Positions 45,523-54,785 are shown, counted from the first letter of the stretch. The stretch is 64,000 bases of DNA from Nocardia shimofusensis NBRC 100134 (GCF_001613125.1 NZ_BDBT01000010.1:1-64000), one strand, 5' to 3'. Translations and numbers: made by a program. The notes: a model not told the origin generated them from the sequence alone.

Positions 45523-46800
45523 ATGAGCACGTCGCAGTCTGTCTCCACCGAAGAATATCTACCTCGTGACACCGCGGATGTCGTTCGCACTGTTCGGGAT
45601 TCGCGGGTGCGCGCCGAAGGTCTCACGGTCGTCGGTGGCGAGGTCCTCGACGAGGGACTGCAGGTGCCCGATCACCGCGCGGTGGTGTCACTGCGCAGGA
45701 TGAACGCGGTGCTCGATATCAACCTGGGCCGCAAGACCGTCCGGGTGCAGGCGGGTGCGAAGCTCTCCGAGATCGACCGCAGGCTCGGCGCGCACGGCCT
45801 CGGCCTGCCGATCGTCGGCGACCACCGCGACATCACCGCGGGCGGATTCGCCTCCGTCGGCGGCGTCTCCAGCGCCTCGCACCGGCACGGCCTGTTCATC
45901 GACCAGGTCGTCGACCTCGAATACGTCGACCCGGACGGGCGCATCGGCACCTGCGGACGCGACCACCACACCGAGCGGTTCCACCGCATCCTCGGCGCGG
46001 GCGGCCGGGCGGGCATCATCACCGCGTTGACGCTGGACACCGTCGAGATCGACAAGGACCACACCTGGCTGACCACCGACGCCCACCGGTTCCTGGACTT
46101 CGACTCCTTCGTCGAGCACGCCCAGAGCGAGATCTCCCGCCCCGGCAATGCCGCGCTGCAGGTCGGCCGCTGGGTCGACACCCAGCCACTCAAGGTCGCG
46201 CGTCCGGTCGGCACCGGGCACGTGCAGCTCGGCACGGTGCGCTTCGGCCAGTGGTCGAGCCTGTACCCGACCGCGCCGACCCGCTCGCTGAAGGCCCGCC
46301 GCGACGTCGGTACCCGCGCCCGCAAGGGCCTGGGCGCCATCGCCTCGCACGCGAGCGGGCGCGCGGGCATGCCGGTGCGCAACGCCGCCGCGGGCGCGCT
46401 GATGTTCGCGCCGAAGGTGCTGACCCTGCGCGACGCGGAATACCTCGCCGACACCGTCATCAGCTCCTCGGAGCGCGGCCCGGCCTACCGTGTGGGCATC
46501 TTCGCGCCGATGTCGACCTACTCCTCGGTGTTCTACCGGCTGCACGACCTGTTCTCCGGGCACCGCGAGCGCACCGGCTGCTTCACCGTCATCTCGGCGA
46601 TGACCTACGGCGTGCGCTCGGACTACCTGCGCGCCGAGGCCGGCGCGCGCAACCTGCCGCACGAGGACCACGGCCTGATCACCTTCACCTGCCGGCTGCG
46701 TCCCTCGGCGCTGCCCTCGGAACTGCTGCGCGACATCATGTCGAGCATCGACGACATCTGCGCCTCCGAGCGCGCCCTGCGTTACGAGTCGGCGCAGTAG
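45523..46800 (+). CDS. FAD-binding (PCMH-type) oxidoreductase
   Basis: A 425-residue flavoprotein of the vanillyl-alcohol-oxidase superfamily. The FAD domain shows VRVQAGAKLSEIDRRL, GLGLPIVGDHRDITAGGFASVGG and HGLFIDQVVDLEYVDPDG, the PCMH pattern that grips the ADP and flavin. The C-terminal half, with a basic central loop (RSLKARRDVGTRARKG) and FTCRLRPSALP, is the substrate cap and does not match a known subfamily by eye. Not DprE1-like in its end. The leaderless promoter and the terminator after it make it a single-gene unit. Substrate unknown. Confidence 0.8.
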   Translation: MSTSQSVSTEEYLPRDTADVVRTVRDSRVRAEGLTVVGGEVLDEGLQVPDHRAVVSLRRMNAVLDINLGRKTVRVQAGAKLSEIDRRLGAHGLGLPIVGDHRDITAGGFASVGGVSSASHRHGLFIDQVVDLEYVDPDGRIGTCGRDHHTERFHRILGAGGRAGIITALTLDTVEIDKDHTWLTTDAHRFLDFDSFVEHAQSEISRPGNAALQVGRWVDTQPLKVARPVGTGHVQLGTVRFGQWSSLYPTAPTRSLKARRDVGTRARKGLGAIASHASGRAGMPVRNAAAGALMFAPKVLTLRDAEYLADTVISSSERGPAYRVGIFAPMSTYSSVFYRLHDLFSGHRERTGCFTVISAMTYGVRSDYLRAEAGARNLPHEDHGLITFTCRLRPSALPSELLRDIMSSIDDICASERALRYESAQ

Positions 46801-46815
46801 AAGCACGAGAACCCC

Positions 46816-46853
46816 CGAAGGCCGGACGCGTCGGCGGACGCGTCCGGCCTTCG
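46816..46853 (+). terminator. Terminator after the FAD oxidoreductase gene
   Basis: CGAAGGCCGGACGCGTC (46816-46832) and GACGCGTCCGGCCTTCG (46837-46853) form a perfect 17-bp stem with a GGCG loop. Confidence 0.85.
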
Positions 46854-46979
46854 TCGTGTCCCGCTGTTCCCGAAGCGGGCCTGCCAGGCCGCCAGGTTCG
46901 GCGCCGGCTCGCCTGACGTCGCGAGCCGTCGCACTGCCGCATCCGGCGAACGGGTCGACAGGAGCACAGCGCCGTAGAG

Positions 46980-47021
46980 ACAGGACAGCGCCCCACCCGT
47001 GCGGGTGGGGCGCTGTCCTGT
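46980..47021 (-). terminator. Terminator after ctaF
   Basis: ACAGGACAGCGCCCCACCC (46980-46998) and GGGTGGGGCGCTGTCCTGT (47003-47021) form a perfect 19-bp stem with a GTGC loop, 47 nt past the ctaF stop on the minus strand. Confidence 0.85.
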
Positions 47022-47068
47022 GGTGCGAGCTCTCGTGTGGGCCTCCCAGTGGCCCGCAGAGACTCCGC

Positions 47069-47485
47069 TCAGTGCTTCTCGGGACCGACGTGGTACTCGA
47101 ACACCAGCCCGGCGGCCGCGGCGACGACAGCCACGACACCGACGGCGATCAGCCACGGCTCGAAGAAGGCCAGGCCGAGGGCCGCGATCGAACCGGCACC
47201 GGCCAGCAGGATGGGCCAGAAGCTGCCCGGCGAGAAGAAGCCGAGGTCACCGGCGCCGTCGACGATTTCCGCGTCCTCGTAGTCCTCCGGACGCAGGTCC
47301 AGGCGACGGGCGATGAACCGGAAATAGGTGCCGACGATCAACGACAGACCCGCGGTCAGCACGATGGCGGTGGTGCCCGCCCATTCGATGCCGGTGCGCG
47401 ACTGTGCGGTGAAGAAGCCGTAGACGAAGGCGACGATGATGAAGAACACCGTCAGCAGTTCGAAGATGCGTGCTTCGATCCTCAT
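47069..47485 (-). CDS. ctaF: Cytochrome c oxidase subunit IV, actinobacterial type
   Basis: A 138-residue subunit of the aa3 oxidase with four membrane helices (Rv2199c-like). It begins [20 protein letters not shown], contains the soluble loop [15 protein letters not shown] and [14 protein letters not shown], and ends [10 protein letters not shown], which matches the family end. It starts 13 nt after the ctaC stop, so the two form an operon. It stabilises the actinobacterial oxidase within the bcc-aa3 supercomplex. Confidence 0.94.
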   Translation of the reverse strand: MRIEARIFELLTVFFIIVAFVYGFFTAQSRTGIEWAGTTAIVLTAGLSLIVGTYFRFIARRLDLRPEDYEDAEIVDGAGDLGFFSPGSFWPILLAGAGSIAALGLAFFEPWLIAVGVVAVVAAAAGLVFEYHVGPEKH

Positions 47486-47498
47486 GTCAGATCAATCC

Positions 47499-48590
47499 TC
47501 ACTCGGACTCGCCGGACGCGCTCTTCACCGAGCGATCCGTCTGGAACGGGCTGGTCGATGTGGCCACCGGGGACTCGCCGATCGCCGAGAGGGCCTCGGC
47601 ATTGGTCTTACCCGCGCGGCGCTCGTCCAGGTACCGGGTGAACTTCTCCGGCGAAACCGCCCGGATCTCGAAGTTCATCATCGAGTGGTAGGTGCCGCAC
47701 ATCTCGGCGCAGCGGCCGACGAACGCGCCTTCCTGATCGATCTCGGTGATCTGGAAGACGTTGTCGGAGTTGTTCTCCTTGGGGTTGGGCATCGCGTCGC
47801 GCTTGAACAGGAACTCCGGCACCCAGAAGGAGTGGATCACGTCGGCGGCGGCGAGCTGGAACTCGATGACCTTGCCGGTCGGCAGGACCAGAACCGGGAT
47901 CTCGGTGCTGGTGCCGACGGTCTCGACGGTGTCGTAGTGCAGGAACGACAGATCGTTCTCCGGGTGGCCGTGCACCGGGCCCGGCTGCGGGTGGCCGTGC
48001 TCGGAGTCGACGCGCTCCTCGTAGGCCTTCAGCTGCTCGGCAGCGGCGTCCTCACGGGCGGTGTCGATGCCGTCGAAACGGTAGCCGTCCTTGAAGTCGA
48101 CCTCGCGGTAACCGAACTTCCAGTTCCACTGGAAGGCGGTGACGTCGACGGTGACGTCGGGGTCCTCCACCTTCTCGTGGACGTAGTTCTGCACCACGAC
48201 GGTGAAGTAGAACAGCACCGCGATGATGACGAACGGAATAGCCGTGTAGGTCAGCTCCAGCGGCACGTTGTAGCCGGTCTGGCGCGGGAACTCCGGGGAG
48301 TTCTTCTTCTTGCGGTGGAAGACGACCGTCCAGAAGGTCAGACCCCAGACCAGCAGGCCCATCATCAGCGCGGCGACGATGGACCAGGTCCACAGCTCCC
48401 GCATCCGGGTCGCCTGCGGCGTGACGCCCGAGGGCCAGCCGAACCGCAGCCAAACATTGTCGATCGAGCAGCCCGAGACGAGCATCGCGGTGATCCCCAA
48501 GGACACCGCCAGCCCGGCCCGCCGAAGGATGCGGCCCTGCCGACCTCGAACGGGTCGTGCCCCGATCTCTTCGCTCGCCTTGTGCGCCAC
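47499..48590 (-). CDS. ctaC: Cytochrome c oxidase subunit II
   Basis: A 363-residue lipoprotein subunit that carries the CuA centre and accepts electrons from the bcc complex. The signal sequence ends in the lipobox VSGC (about residue 40); two membrane helices follow, then the cupredoxin domain with IHSFWVPEFLF and the CuA ligands in GRCAEMCGTYHSMMNF. A charged insert (about residues 190-222) is typical of mycolata and docks to cytochrome cc. GTG at 48590 was chosen: AGGAAGG lies 7 nt upstream and the length equals the M. tuberculosis protein. An upstream ATG is also in frame. Confidence 0.95.
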   Translation of the reverse strand: MAHKASEEIGARPVRGRQGRILRRAGLAVSLGITAMLVSGCSIDNVWLRFGWPSGVTPQATRMRELWTWSIVAALMMGLLVWGLTFWTVVFHRKKKNSPEFPRQTGYNVPLELTYTAIPFVIIAVLFYFTVVVQNYVHEKVEDPDVTVDVTAFQWNWKFGYREVDFKDGYRFDGIDTAREDAAAEQLKAYEERVDSEHGHPQPGPVHGHPENDLSFLHYDTVETVGTSTEIPVLVLPTGKVIEFQLAAADVIHSFWVPEFLFKRDAMPNPKENNSDNVFQITEIDQEGAFVGRCAEMCGTYHSMMNFEIRAVSPEKFTRYLDERRAGKTNAEALSAIGESPVATSTSPFQTDRSVKSASGESE

Positions 48591-48931
48591 GCTCACGCCT
48601 TCCTGGTCGCCACACATTCCGACAGTGCGCCGCCGGGGCCGCGATCCGCCCTGACGACACGATAAAAGCACGTTCAGACCTTTCTCCGGACGGCGGCCAC
48701 CGTGGACCCACCTGCCTGAGAACGACCTGAGTACTACGCAGCGTAGACCAAACGGGCGGCCTCTATGTCGCCGGGTCGCATTCGACACTCGCGCGACGCC
48801 CGGCGCGGCCCCCGTGGCCCGCCGCCACCAGGGCATGAGGCGTCCTGCGCGCGCGTGCGGCATACTCGGACACGTCATTTCGGCCGCGCGCGACGCGGCG
48901 CCCCCGACCGGAGAAACGAGGTTGCCGACAC
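48591..48931. other. Divergent ctaC / asnB regulatory region
   Basis: These 341 bp contain no gene. The clearest structure is the palindrome at 48734-48746, listed separately. Candidate -10 boxes on either side were not decisive. The upstream extension of the ctaC frame is not protein-like. Confidence 0.55.
48734..48746. promoter_or_regulatory. 13-bp perfect palindrome upstream of ctaC and asnB
   Basis: CTACGC-A-GCGTAG lies 144 bp before the ctaC start and 186 bp before asnB. With its left flank it reads TACTACGC..., recalling the TACTAC/GTAGTA dyads of BlaI/CopY-type repressors. No binding protein can be assigned from sequence alone. Confidence 0.4.
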
Positions 48932-50875
48932 GTGTGCGGACTGCTCGGATTCCTGACAGCTGACGCGGCGACTTCCGAGGTCGTGGATCAGGTCTACAAC
49001 GCGCTGCACTGCATGCGACACCGCGGACCGGACGAACGAGGCACCTGGCACGACGACCACCTCGTCTTCGGGTTCAACCGGCTGTCGATCATCGACATCG
49101 AGCACTCCCATCAGCCGCTGCGCTGGGGCCCGCCGGAGTCTCCCGAGCGCTACGCGCTGACCTTCAACGGCGAGATCTACAACTACCTCGAACTGCGCGA
49201 GGAACTGCGGGCCGCGCACGCCGCGGAATTCGGCGACCAGCCGATGTTCCGCACCGAGGGCGATTCCGAGACCATCGTCGCCGCCTACCACTACTGGGGC
49301 GTCGAAGCTGTCGCGAAGCTGCGCGGCATGTTCGCCTTCGCGGTCTGGGACACCGAGCGCGACGAACTGTTCCTGGCTCGCGATCCGTTCGGCATCAAGC
49401 CGCTGTTCCTGGCCACCGGCCCCGGCGGCACCGCGTTCGGCAGCGAGAAGAAGAGCCTGCTCGACCTGCTGCCCGCGCTGAAGCGCGGCGACGAGCTCGA
49501 TCCGCGCGCGCTCGAGCACTACACGGTGCTGCAGTACGTGCCGGAGCCGGAGACCCTGCACAAGGCCGTCCGCCGGCTGGAGTCGGGCACCTACGCGGTG
49601 CTGCGTCCCGGCGCCGAGCCCGAGGTCACCCGCTACTTCACCCCGCGTTTCCCGGTGCGCCCGTTCACGCCCGGTTCCGAGCAGACCCGCTACAACGAGA
49701 TCGCCGCCGCGCTCGAGGACTCCGTCGCCAAGCACATGCGCGCGGATGTCACCGTCGGCTCGTTCCTGTCCGGCGGCATCGACTCCACCGCGATCGCGGC
49801 GCTGGCCATGCGCCACAACCCGAATCTGATCACCTTCACCACCGGCTTCGAGCGCGAGGGCTACTCCGAGGTGGACGTGGCCGCCGAGAGCGCCGCGGCC
49901 ATCGGCGCCCGCCACATCGTCAAGGTGGTCTCCCCCGCCGAGTTCGCCGCCGCCATTCCGGAGATCGTCTGGTATCTCGACGATCCGGTGGCCGACCCGG
50001 CGCTGGTGCCGCTGTACTTCGTGGCCAAGGAAGCGCGCAAGCACGTCAAGGTGGTGCTCTCCGGCGAGGGCGCCGACGAGTTGTTCGGCGGTTACACCAT
50101 CTACCGGGAACCGTTGTCGCTGAAGCCCTTCGAGTATCTGCCCAAGGGGCTGCGCAGGCTGGCGGGCAAGCTGTCGGACCGCATCCCGGACGGCACCCGC
50201 GGCAAGAGCCTGCTGCACCGCGGTTCGCTGACGCTCGAGGAGCGCTACTACGGCAACGCCCGCAGCTTCAGCGACGCCCAGCTGCGCTCGGTGCTGCGCG
50301 AGTTCCGCCCGGAGTGGACGCATCAGGACGTCACCGCCCCGATCTACGCGCAGTCGCGCGGCTGGGACCCGGTGGCGCGCATGCAGCACCTGGACCTGTT
50401 CACCTGGCTGCGCGGCGACATCCTGGTCAAGGCCGACAAGATGACGATGGCTAACTCGCTCGAGCTGCGGGTGCCGTTCCTGGACACCGAGGTGCGCAAG
50501 GTCGCCGAGCAGCTGCCCTTCGATCAGAAGCTCACCAAGGAGACCACCAAATACGCGCTGCGCCAGGCGCTGGAGGGCATCGTGCCCGGCCACGTGCTGC
50601 ACCGTGCCAAGCTCGGTTTCCCGGTCCCGCTGCGGCACTGGCTGCGCGGCACCGAGCTCTACGACTGGGCGCACACCCAGATCGCCGACTCGCAGACCGA
50701 CCACCTGCTCGACAAGGCCGCGATCACCGCGATGTTGGTCGACCACCGCGAGGGCCGCTCCGATCACAGCAGGCGGCTGTGGACTCTGCTGGTGTTCATG
50801 ATCTGGCACGGCATCTTCGTCGAGGACCGCATCAAGCCCGAGATCCAGGAGCCGGTCTACCCGGTGAATCTCTGA
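48932..50875 (+). CDS. asnB: Asparagine synthase (glutamine-hydrolysing)
   Basis: A 647-residue class II glutamine amidotransferase (Rv2201-like). The start GTG is followed by Cys, the N-terminal nucleophile: CGLLGFLTADA. The glutaminase domain shows MRHRGPDERG and FNGEIYNYLELRE; the synthetase domain has the PP-loop VGSFLSGGIDSTAIAAL near residue 275 and VKVVLSGEGADELFGGY. It makes asparagine from aspartate, ATP and glutamine, or in some mycolata amidates other substrates such as mDAP; the second role is not shown here. A strong terminator follows. Confidence 0.95.
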   Translation: MCGLLGFLTADAATSEVVDQVYNALHCMRHRGPDERGTWHDDHLVFGFNRLSIIDIEHSHQPLRWGPPESPERYALTFNGEIYNYLELREELRAAHAAEFGDQPMFRTEGDSETIVAAYHYWGVEAVAKLRGMFAFAVWDTERDELFLARDPFGIKPLFLATGPGGTAFGSEKKSLLDLLPALKRGDELDPRALEHYTVLQYVPEPETLHKAVRRLESGTYAVLRPGAEPEVTRYFTPRFPVRPFTPGSEQTRYNEIAAALEDSVAKHMRADVTVGSFLSGGIDSTAIAALAMRHNPNLITFTTGFEREGYSEVDVAAESAAAIGARHIVKVVSPAEFAAAIPEIVWYLDDPVADPALVPLYFVAKEARKHVKVVLSGEGADELFGGYTIYREPLSLKPFEYLPKGLRRLAGKLSDRIPDGTRGKSLLHRGSLTLEERYYGNARSFSDAQLRSVLREFRPEWTHQDVTAPIYAQSRGWDPVARMQHLDLFTWLRGDILVKADKMTMANSLELRVPFLDTEVRKVAEQLPFDQKLTKETTKYALRQALEGIVPGHVLHRAKLGFPVPLRHWLRGTELYDWAHTQIADSQTDHLLDKAAITAMLVDHREGRSDHSRRLWTLLVFMIWHGIFVEDRIKPEIQEPVYPVNL

Positions 50876-50895
50876 GCGCCGCAGCTCCGAACACA

Positions 50896-50931
50896 CGACA
50901 CCCCCCGGTCCGAAAGGGCCGGGGGGTGTCG
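50896..50931. terminator. Bidirectional terminator between asnB and adenosine kinase
   Basis: CGACACCCCCCGGTCC (50896-50911) and GGGCCGGGGGGTGTCG (50916-50931) form a 16-bp stem with one T-G wobble and a GAAA tetraloop between convergent genes. Confidence 0.88.
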
Positions 50932-50960
50932 CGGTTATTCGAGTACGAGAGGCCGCGCGG

Positions 50961-52001
<1,041 letters not shown>

Positions 52002-52068
52002 TCAACACCGGACCGCGCGAAGGAGCCACCTCGAGCGGGTATCCCCCGTCAGGCGGGGGAACTCGACA

Positions 52069-52434
52069 TCAGTTGAAGGAGTCGCCGCATGCGCAGGAGC
52101 CGGTGGCATTCGGGTTGTCGATGGTGAAACCCTGCTTCTCGATGGTGTCGACGAAGTCGATCGAGGCGCCTTGCACGTACGGCGCGCTCATCCGGTCCAC
52201 GGCCAGCTTGACACCGCCGAACTCGACGGTCAGGTCGCCGTCGAGGCTGCGATCGTCGAAGAACAGCTGGTAGCGCAGGCCGGCGCAACCACCCGGCTGC
52301 ACGGCGATCCGCAGCGCCAGGTCGTCGCGGCCCTCCTGATCCAGCAGCGCCTTGGCCTTGCTCGCCGCGGCATCGGTCAGGACCACGCCGTGAGTCGTGG
52401 TCTCGTTCTGCACGGTCTCGTTCTGCACAGTCAT
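52069..52434 (-). CDS. HesB/IscA-type iron-sulfur cluster insertion protein
   Basis: A 121-residue A-type Fe-S carrier (Rv2204c-like). The three conserved cysteines are present: PGGCAGLRYQLFFD and the C-terminal CACG in GSCACGDSF. It hands clusters to apo-proteins such as the respiratory and biosynthetic enzymes encoded nearby. ATG at 52434 has AGGAG 6 nt upstream. The N-terminus contains a tandem duplication, TVQNETVQNET, encoded by a repeated 15-bp unit at about 52400-52430; it lies before the folded domain and should be neutral. Confidence 0.93.
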   Translation of the reverse strand: MTVQNETVQNETTTHGVVLTDAAASKAKALLDQEGRDDLALRIAVQPGGCAGLRYQLFFDDRSLDGDLTVEFGGVKLAVDRMSAPYVQGASIDFVDTIEKQGFTIDNPNATGSCACGDSFN

Positions 52435-52595
52435 GAACGCTCCTAAAGGACAGCTGAGGTCAACCCGTTGCATCAACGCCACTACTCGGGCTGGTATTCC
52501 CCTTCTTGTATTCCCCATCTTGCCACCGCGACGCCACCGGGTGGCGACGGCCTCACCGAAAGCGACCGGGTTTCGGCATGCGAAACGCCATCGAA

Positions 52596-52601
52596 TAGCC
52601 T
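52596..52601 (+). promoter_or_regulatory. -10 element of the DUF3043 gene, leaderless-type
   Basis: TAGCCT ends 7 nt before the GTG at 52609; the same hexamer serves the leucyl aminopeptidase gene. Confidence 0.6.
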
Positions 52602-52608
52602 GGTCGGC

Positions 52609-53289
52609 GTGAAGTTGTTCCGTCGCGACCAGGCCGGCACCACCGACGCGACCGCCGAGTCCACGGCGGACGCGCACGACGACGCGGCCGTCAGCATGAC
52701 CAAGACCGGCCCCGCCACCACCCCCGGCAAGGGCCGTCCCACCCCGAAACGCCGTGAGGCACAGGGCAACCGGCGCGGACCGGTCGCGCCCGCCCCGCTC
52801 ACCGCCAAGGAGGCCCGCGCCCGCCGCAAGGCCGCCAAGGGTCCGAGGGGCACCCGTGAGGAGCGCAAGGCGGCCGCCGCCGAACGCAAGCTCGCCGTCC
52901 AGGAGCGCCGCGCGAAGATGCTCGCCGGCGACGACAAATACCTGCTGCCCCGCGACCAGGGCCCGGTGCGCGCCTTCGTGCGCGACATCGTCGATGCCAG
53001 GCGCAATCTGGCGGGCTTGTTCATGCCGATGGCCTTGGTGCTGATCCTGTCGATGTTCGCCGCGCCCGGCCTGCAGACCATCGTGACGTTGGTCATGCTG
53101 GTGATGATGCTGTTCATGGCCATCGAGGGCGTCATCCTCGGAAAGCTGGTCAACAACCGGGTCGTCGAGCGATTCCCCGACACCACCGACACCGGCATCA
53201 AGCTCGGTTGGTACGCCTTCGTGCGCGCTTCCCAGATCCGCCGGATGCGCGCTCCCAAGCCGCGCGTCAGCCCGGGCGACGCTGTCTGA
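52609..53289 (+). CDS. DUF3043 family membrane protein (Rv2206-like)
   Basis: A 226-residue protein. The first ~110 residues are highly charged, with basic clusters (KRREAQGNRRG and KEARARRKAAKG), followed by a helix EERKAAAAERKLAVQERR. Two closely spaced membrane helices lie at about residues 138-185 (FMPMALVLILSMF and LVMLVMMLFMAIEG). The conserved DUF3043 end includes ERFPDTTDTGIKLGWYAFVRASQIR. Function unknown. GTG 52609 fits the leaderless promoter; upstream residues in the open frame are not family-like. A terminator follows 20 nt after the stop. Confidence 0.88.
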   Translation: MKLFRRDQAGTTDATAESTADAHDDAAVSMTKTGPATTPGKGRPTPKRREAQGNRRGPVAPAPLTAKEARARRKAAKGPRGTREERKAAAAERKLAVQERRAKMLAGDDKYLLPRDQGPVRAFVRDIVDARRNLAGLFMPMALVLILSMFAAPGLQTIVTLVMLVMMLFMAIEGVILGKLVNNRVVERFPDTTDTGIKLGWYAFVRASQIRRMRAPKPRVSPGDAV

Positions 53290-53309
53290 TTCCCGATTCT
53301 CCGGCTTCC

Positions 53310-53340
53310 ACGGCCGCTCGTCCTCGCGACGGGCGGCCGT
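53310..53340 (+). terminator. Terminator after the DUF3043 gene
   Basis: ACGGCCGCTCGTC (53310-53322) and GACGGGCGGCCGT (53328-53340) make a 13-bp stem with one T-G wobble; T-rich sequence (TTGTCGTTT) follows. Confidence 0.85.
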
Positions 53341-53385
53341 TTGTCGTTTCTGTCGTTTCCGTCGGTGTCATTCCGGGGATCCGCG

Positions 53386-53459
53386 GCGGTCGGGATCGGC
53401 AGCGGTCGGGATCGGCAGCGGTCGGGATCGGCAGCGGTCGGGATCGGCAGCGGTCGGGA
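53386..53459. repeat. 16-bp tandem repeat, 4.6 copies
   Basis: The unit GCGGTCGGGATCGGCA occurs four times without change plus a partial copy, between the DUF3043 terminator and the small membrane-peptide gene. A 16-bp unit is not a multiple of three, so a change in copy number would shift any frame crossing it; this argues that the region is non-coding. Confidence 0.92.
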
Positions 53460-53460
53460 G

Positions 53461-53619
53461 TCAGCGATGGTCGGCGCGGCCGGCGATCGCGGCGATCTCG
53501 GCCCGGGCGCGCTGGACGTCGCGATCGACGACATCGGAGGAACCGGCCGAGCCGTGGCCGCGAGTCGAGAAGAACAGGAGGAGGGCGATTCCGGCGAGGG
53601 TGAGGAGAAGAACTATCAT
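53461..53619 (-). CDS. Small single-helix membrane protein, 52 residues
   Basis: A short ORF on the minus strand, ATG at 53619. It begins MIVLLLTLAGIALLLFFSTRG, a clear membrane helix with a positive C-terminal edge, then a soluble tail rich in Asp, Arg and Ala (DVVDRDVQRARAEIAAIAG) that looks helical. No family was recognised. No strong ribosome-binding site was seen; an AT-rich AAAATT 6 nt before the ATG could be a leaderless -10 box. It is divergent from the GlxA-type regulator and ends next to the 16-bp tandem repeat. Its hydrophobic profile argues for a real gene. Confidence 0.55.
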   Translation of the reverse strand: MIVLLLTLAGIALLLFFSTRGHGSAGSSDVVDRDVQRARAEIAAIAGRADHR

Positions 53620-53705
53620 GGCAGTAATTTTGCGGTCGCCAATTTTCCACCGAAAGTGGCTGTTCTGACATAGTTCGTCAATTTTCGGCCAGCTACACTC
53701 GGTGG
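53620..53705. promoter_or_regulatory. Divergent promoter region of the GlxA-type regulator
   Basis: An AT-rich island. TACACT (53694-53699) ends 6 nt before the ATG at 53706, giving a leaderless start. CAATTTTC is repeated at 53640 and 53679. Two small dyads are present: CCAC-N5-GTGG (53647-53659) and TGAC-N7-GTCA (53666-53680). These may be operators for the regulator itself. Confidence 0.5.
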
Positions 53706-54677
53706 ATGTTGTCGAAGGTTGCCGTCGTGCTGTACGAGAAGCTCGCCATGTTCGAATTCGGCGTGGTCTGCGAGGTTTTCGGCATGGACCGCACCGCCGA
53801 CGGTCTGCCCGGTTTCGATTTCAAGGTGTGCGGGGCCGAGCCCGGCAAGCCGCTGGCCTCCTCCACGCCTGGCGTCACTGTCACCCCCGCCTACGATCTG
53901 TCCGAGCTCCGCCACGCCGACCTGGTCGCGGTCCCGGCCGCGCCCGCCGACGTGCTCACCGGCGATATCGACCCGCGCCTGATCGAGGCCGTCCGCGATG
54001 CCCACGAGGCGGGCGCCACCATCCTGACCGTCTGCTCGGGCGCGTTCCTCGCGGGCGAGGCCGGTCTGCTCGACGGCCGTAAGTGCACCACCCACTGGCG
54101 CTACGTCGACACACTCGCCGCCCGGTACCCCGAGGCCACCGTCGACCCCGACGTGCTGTTCGTCGACGAGGGCGATCTCGTCACGAGCGCGGGCACCGCC
54201 GCGGGCATCGACGCCTGCCTGCACCTGGTGCGCCGCGAGATCGGCAGCGCCGCGGCCAACGCCATCGCCCGCCGCATGGTCGTGCCGCCGCAGCGCGACG
54301 GCGGTCAGCGCCAGTTCATCGAACGTCCGGTCGCCGACTGCTCCTCCGACAGCCTCGGCGAGACCCTGCAGTACATGAACGAGCATCTCGATCTGCCGCA
54401 CACCGTCGACGAACTCGCCGCCCGCGCCGCGATGTCCACCCGCACCTTCGCCCGCCGCTTCGCCGCCGAGACCGGAACCACCCCGGTGAAATGGCTCACC
54501 ACCCAGCGCATCCTGCACGCCAAGCAGCTGCTGGAGGACACCGGGTTCGGCCTCGAACAGATCGCCGCCCGCTGCGGATTCGGCTCCGCCGCCCTGCTGC
54601 GCCATCACTTCCAGCGCCATGTCGGCCTGGCCCCCACCGAATACCGCCGCCGCTTCGGCCGCCTGCCCGGCGACTGA
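53706..54677 (+). CDS. GlxA/FtrA-family AraC-type transcriptional regulator
   Basis: A 323-residue regulator. The N-terminal ~185 residues form a DJ-1/PfpI domain (VAVVLYEKLAMFEFGVV, and VCSGAFLAGEAGLL with the nucleophile-elbow Cys); the C-terminal ~95 residues are an AraC-type pair of helix-turn-helix motifs (ELAARAAMSTRTFARRFAAETG and GFGSAALLRHHFQRHVGLAP). Such proteins sense small amines, carnitine or other metabolites and usually activate a neighbouring operon. No catabolic operon is next to it; cobT starts 108 bp downstream. Target genes unknown. Confidence 0.9.
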   Translation: MLSKVAVVLYEKLAMFEFGVVCEVFGMDRTADGLPGFDFKVCGAEPGKPLASSTPGVTVTPAYDLSELRHADLVAVPAAPADVLTGDIDPRLIEAVRDAHEAGATILTVCSGAFLAGEAGLLDGRKCTTHWRYVDTLAARYPEATVDPDVLFVDEGDLVTSAGTAAGIDACLHLVRREIGSAAANAIARRMVVPPQRDGGQRQFIERPVADCSSDSLGETLQYMNEHLDLPHTVDELAARAAMSTRTFARRFAAETGTTPVKWLTTQRILHAKQLLEDTGFGLEQIAARCGFGSAALLRHHFQRHVGLAPTEYRRRFGRLPGD

Positions 54678-54785
54678 CGGCCGCCGCTCGAGGGCGGCGT
54701 TCGGCACGCGCGAGAGCGCGGGGCAAGATTGGGCGACGACCACCCGCGGCGAGGACGCCGCTGCCCGACCCGAGAGGCTCGACCA

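Noticed and set aside
53341..53673. 110-codon frame across the 16-bp tandem repeat
   Set aside because: Much of its length is the repeat, whose 16-bp unit rotates the frame; the oppositely oriented 52-codon ORF is far more protein-like.
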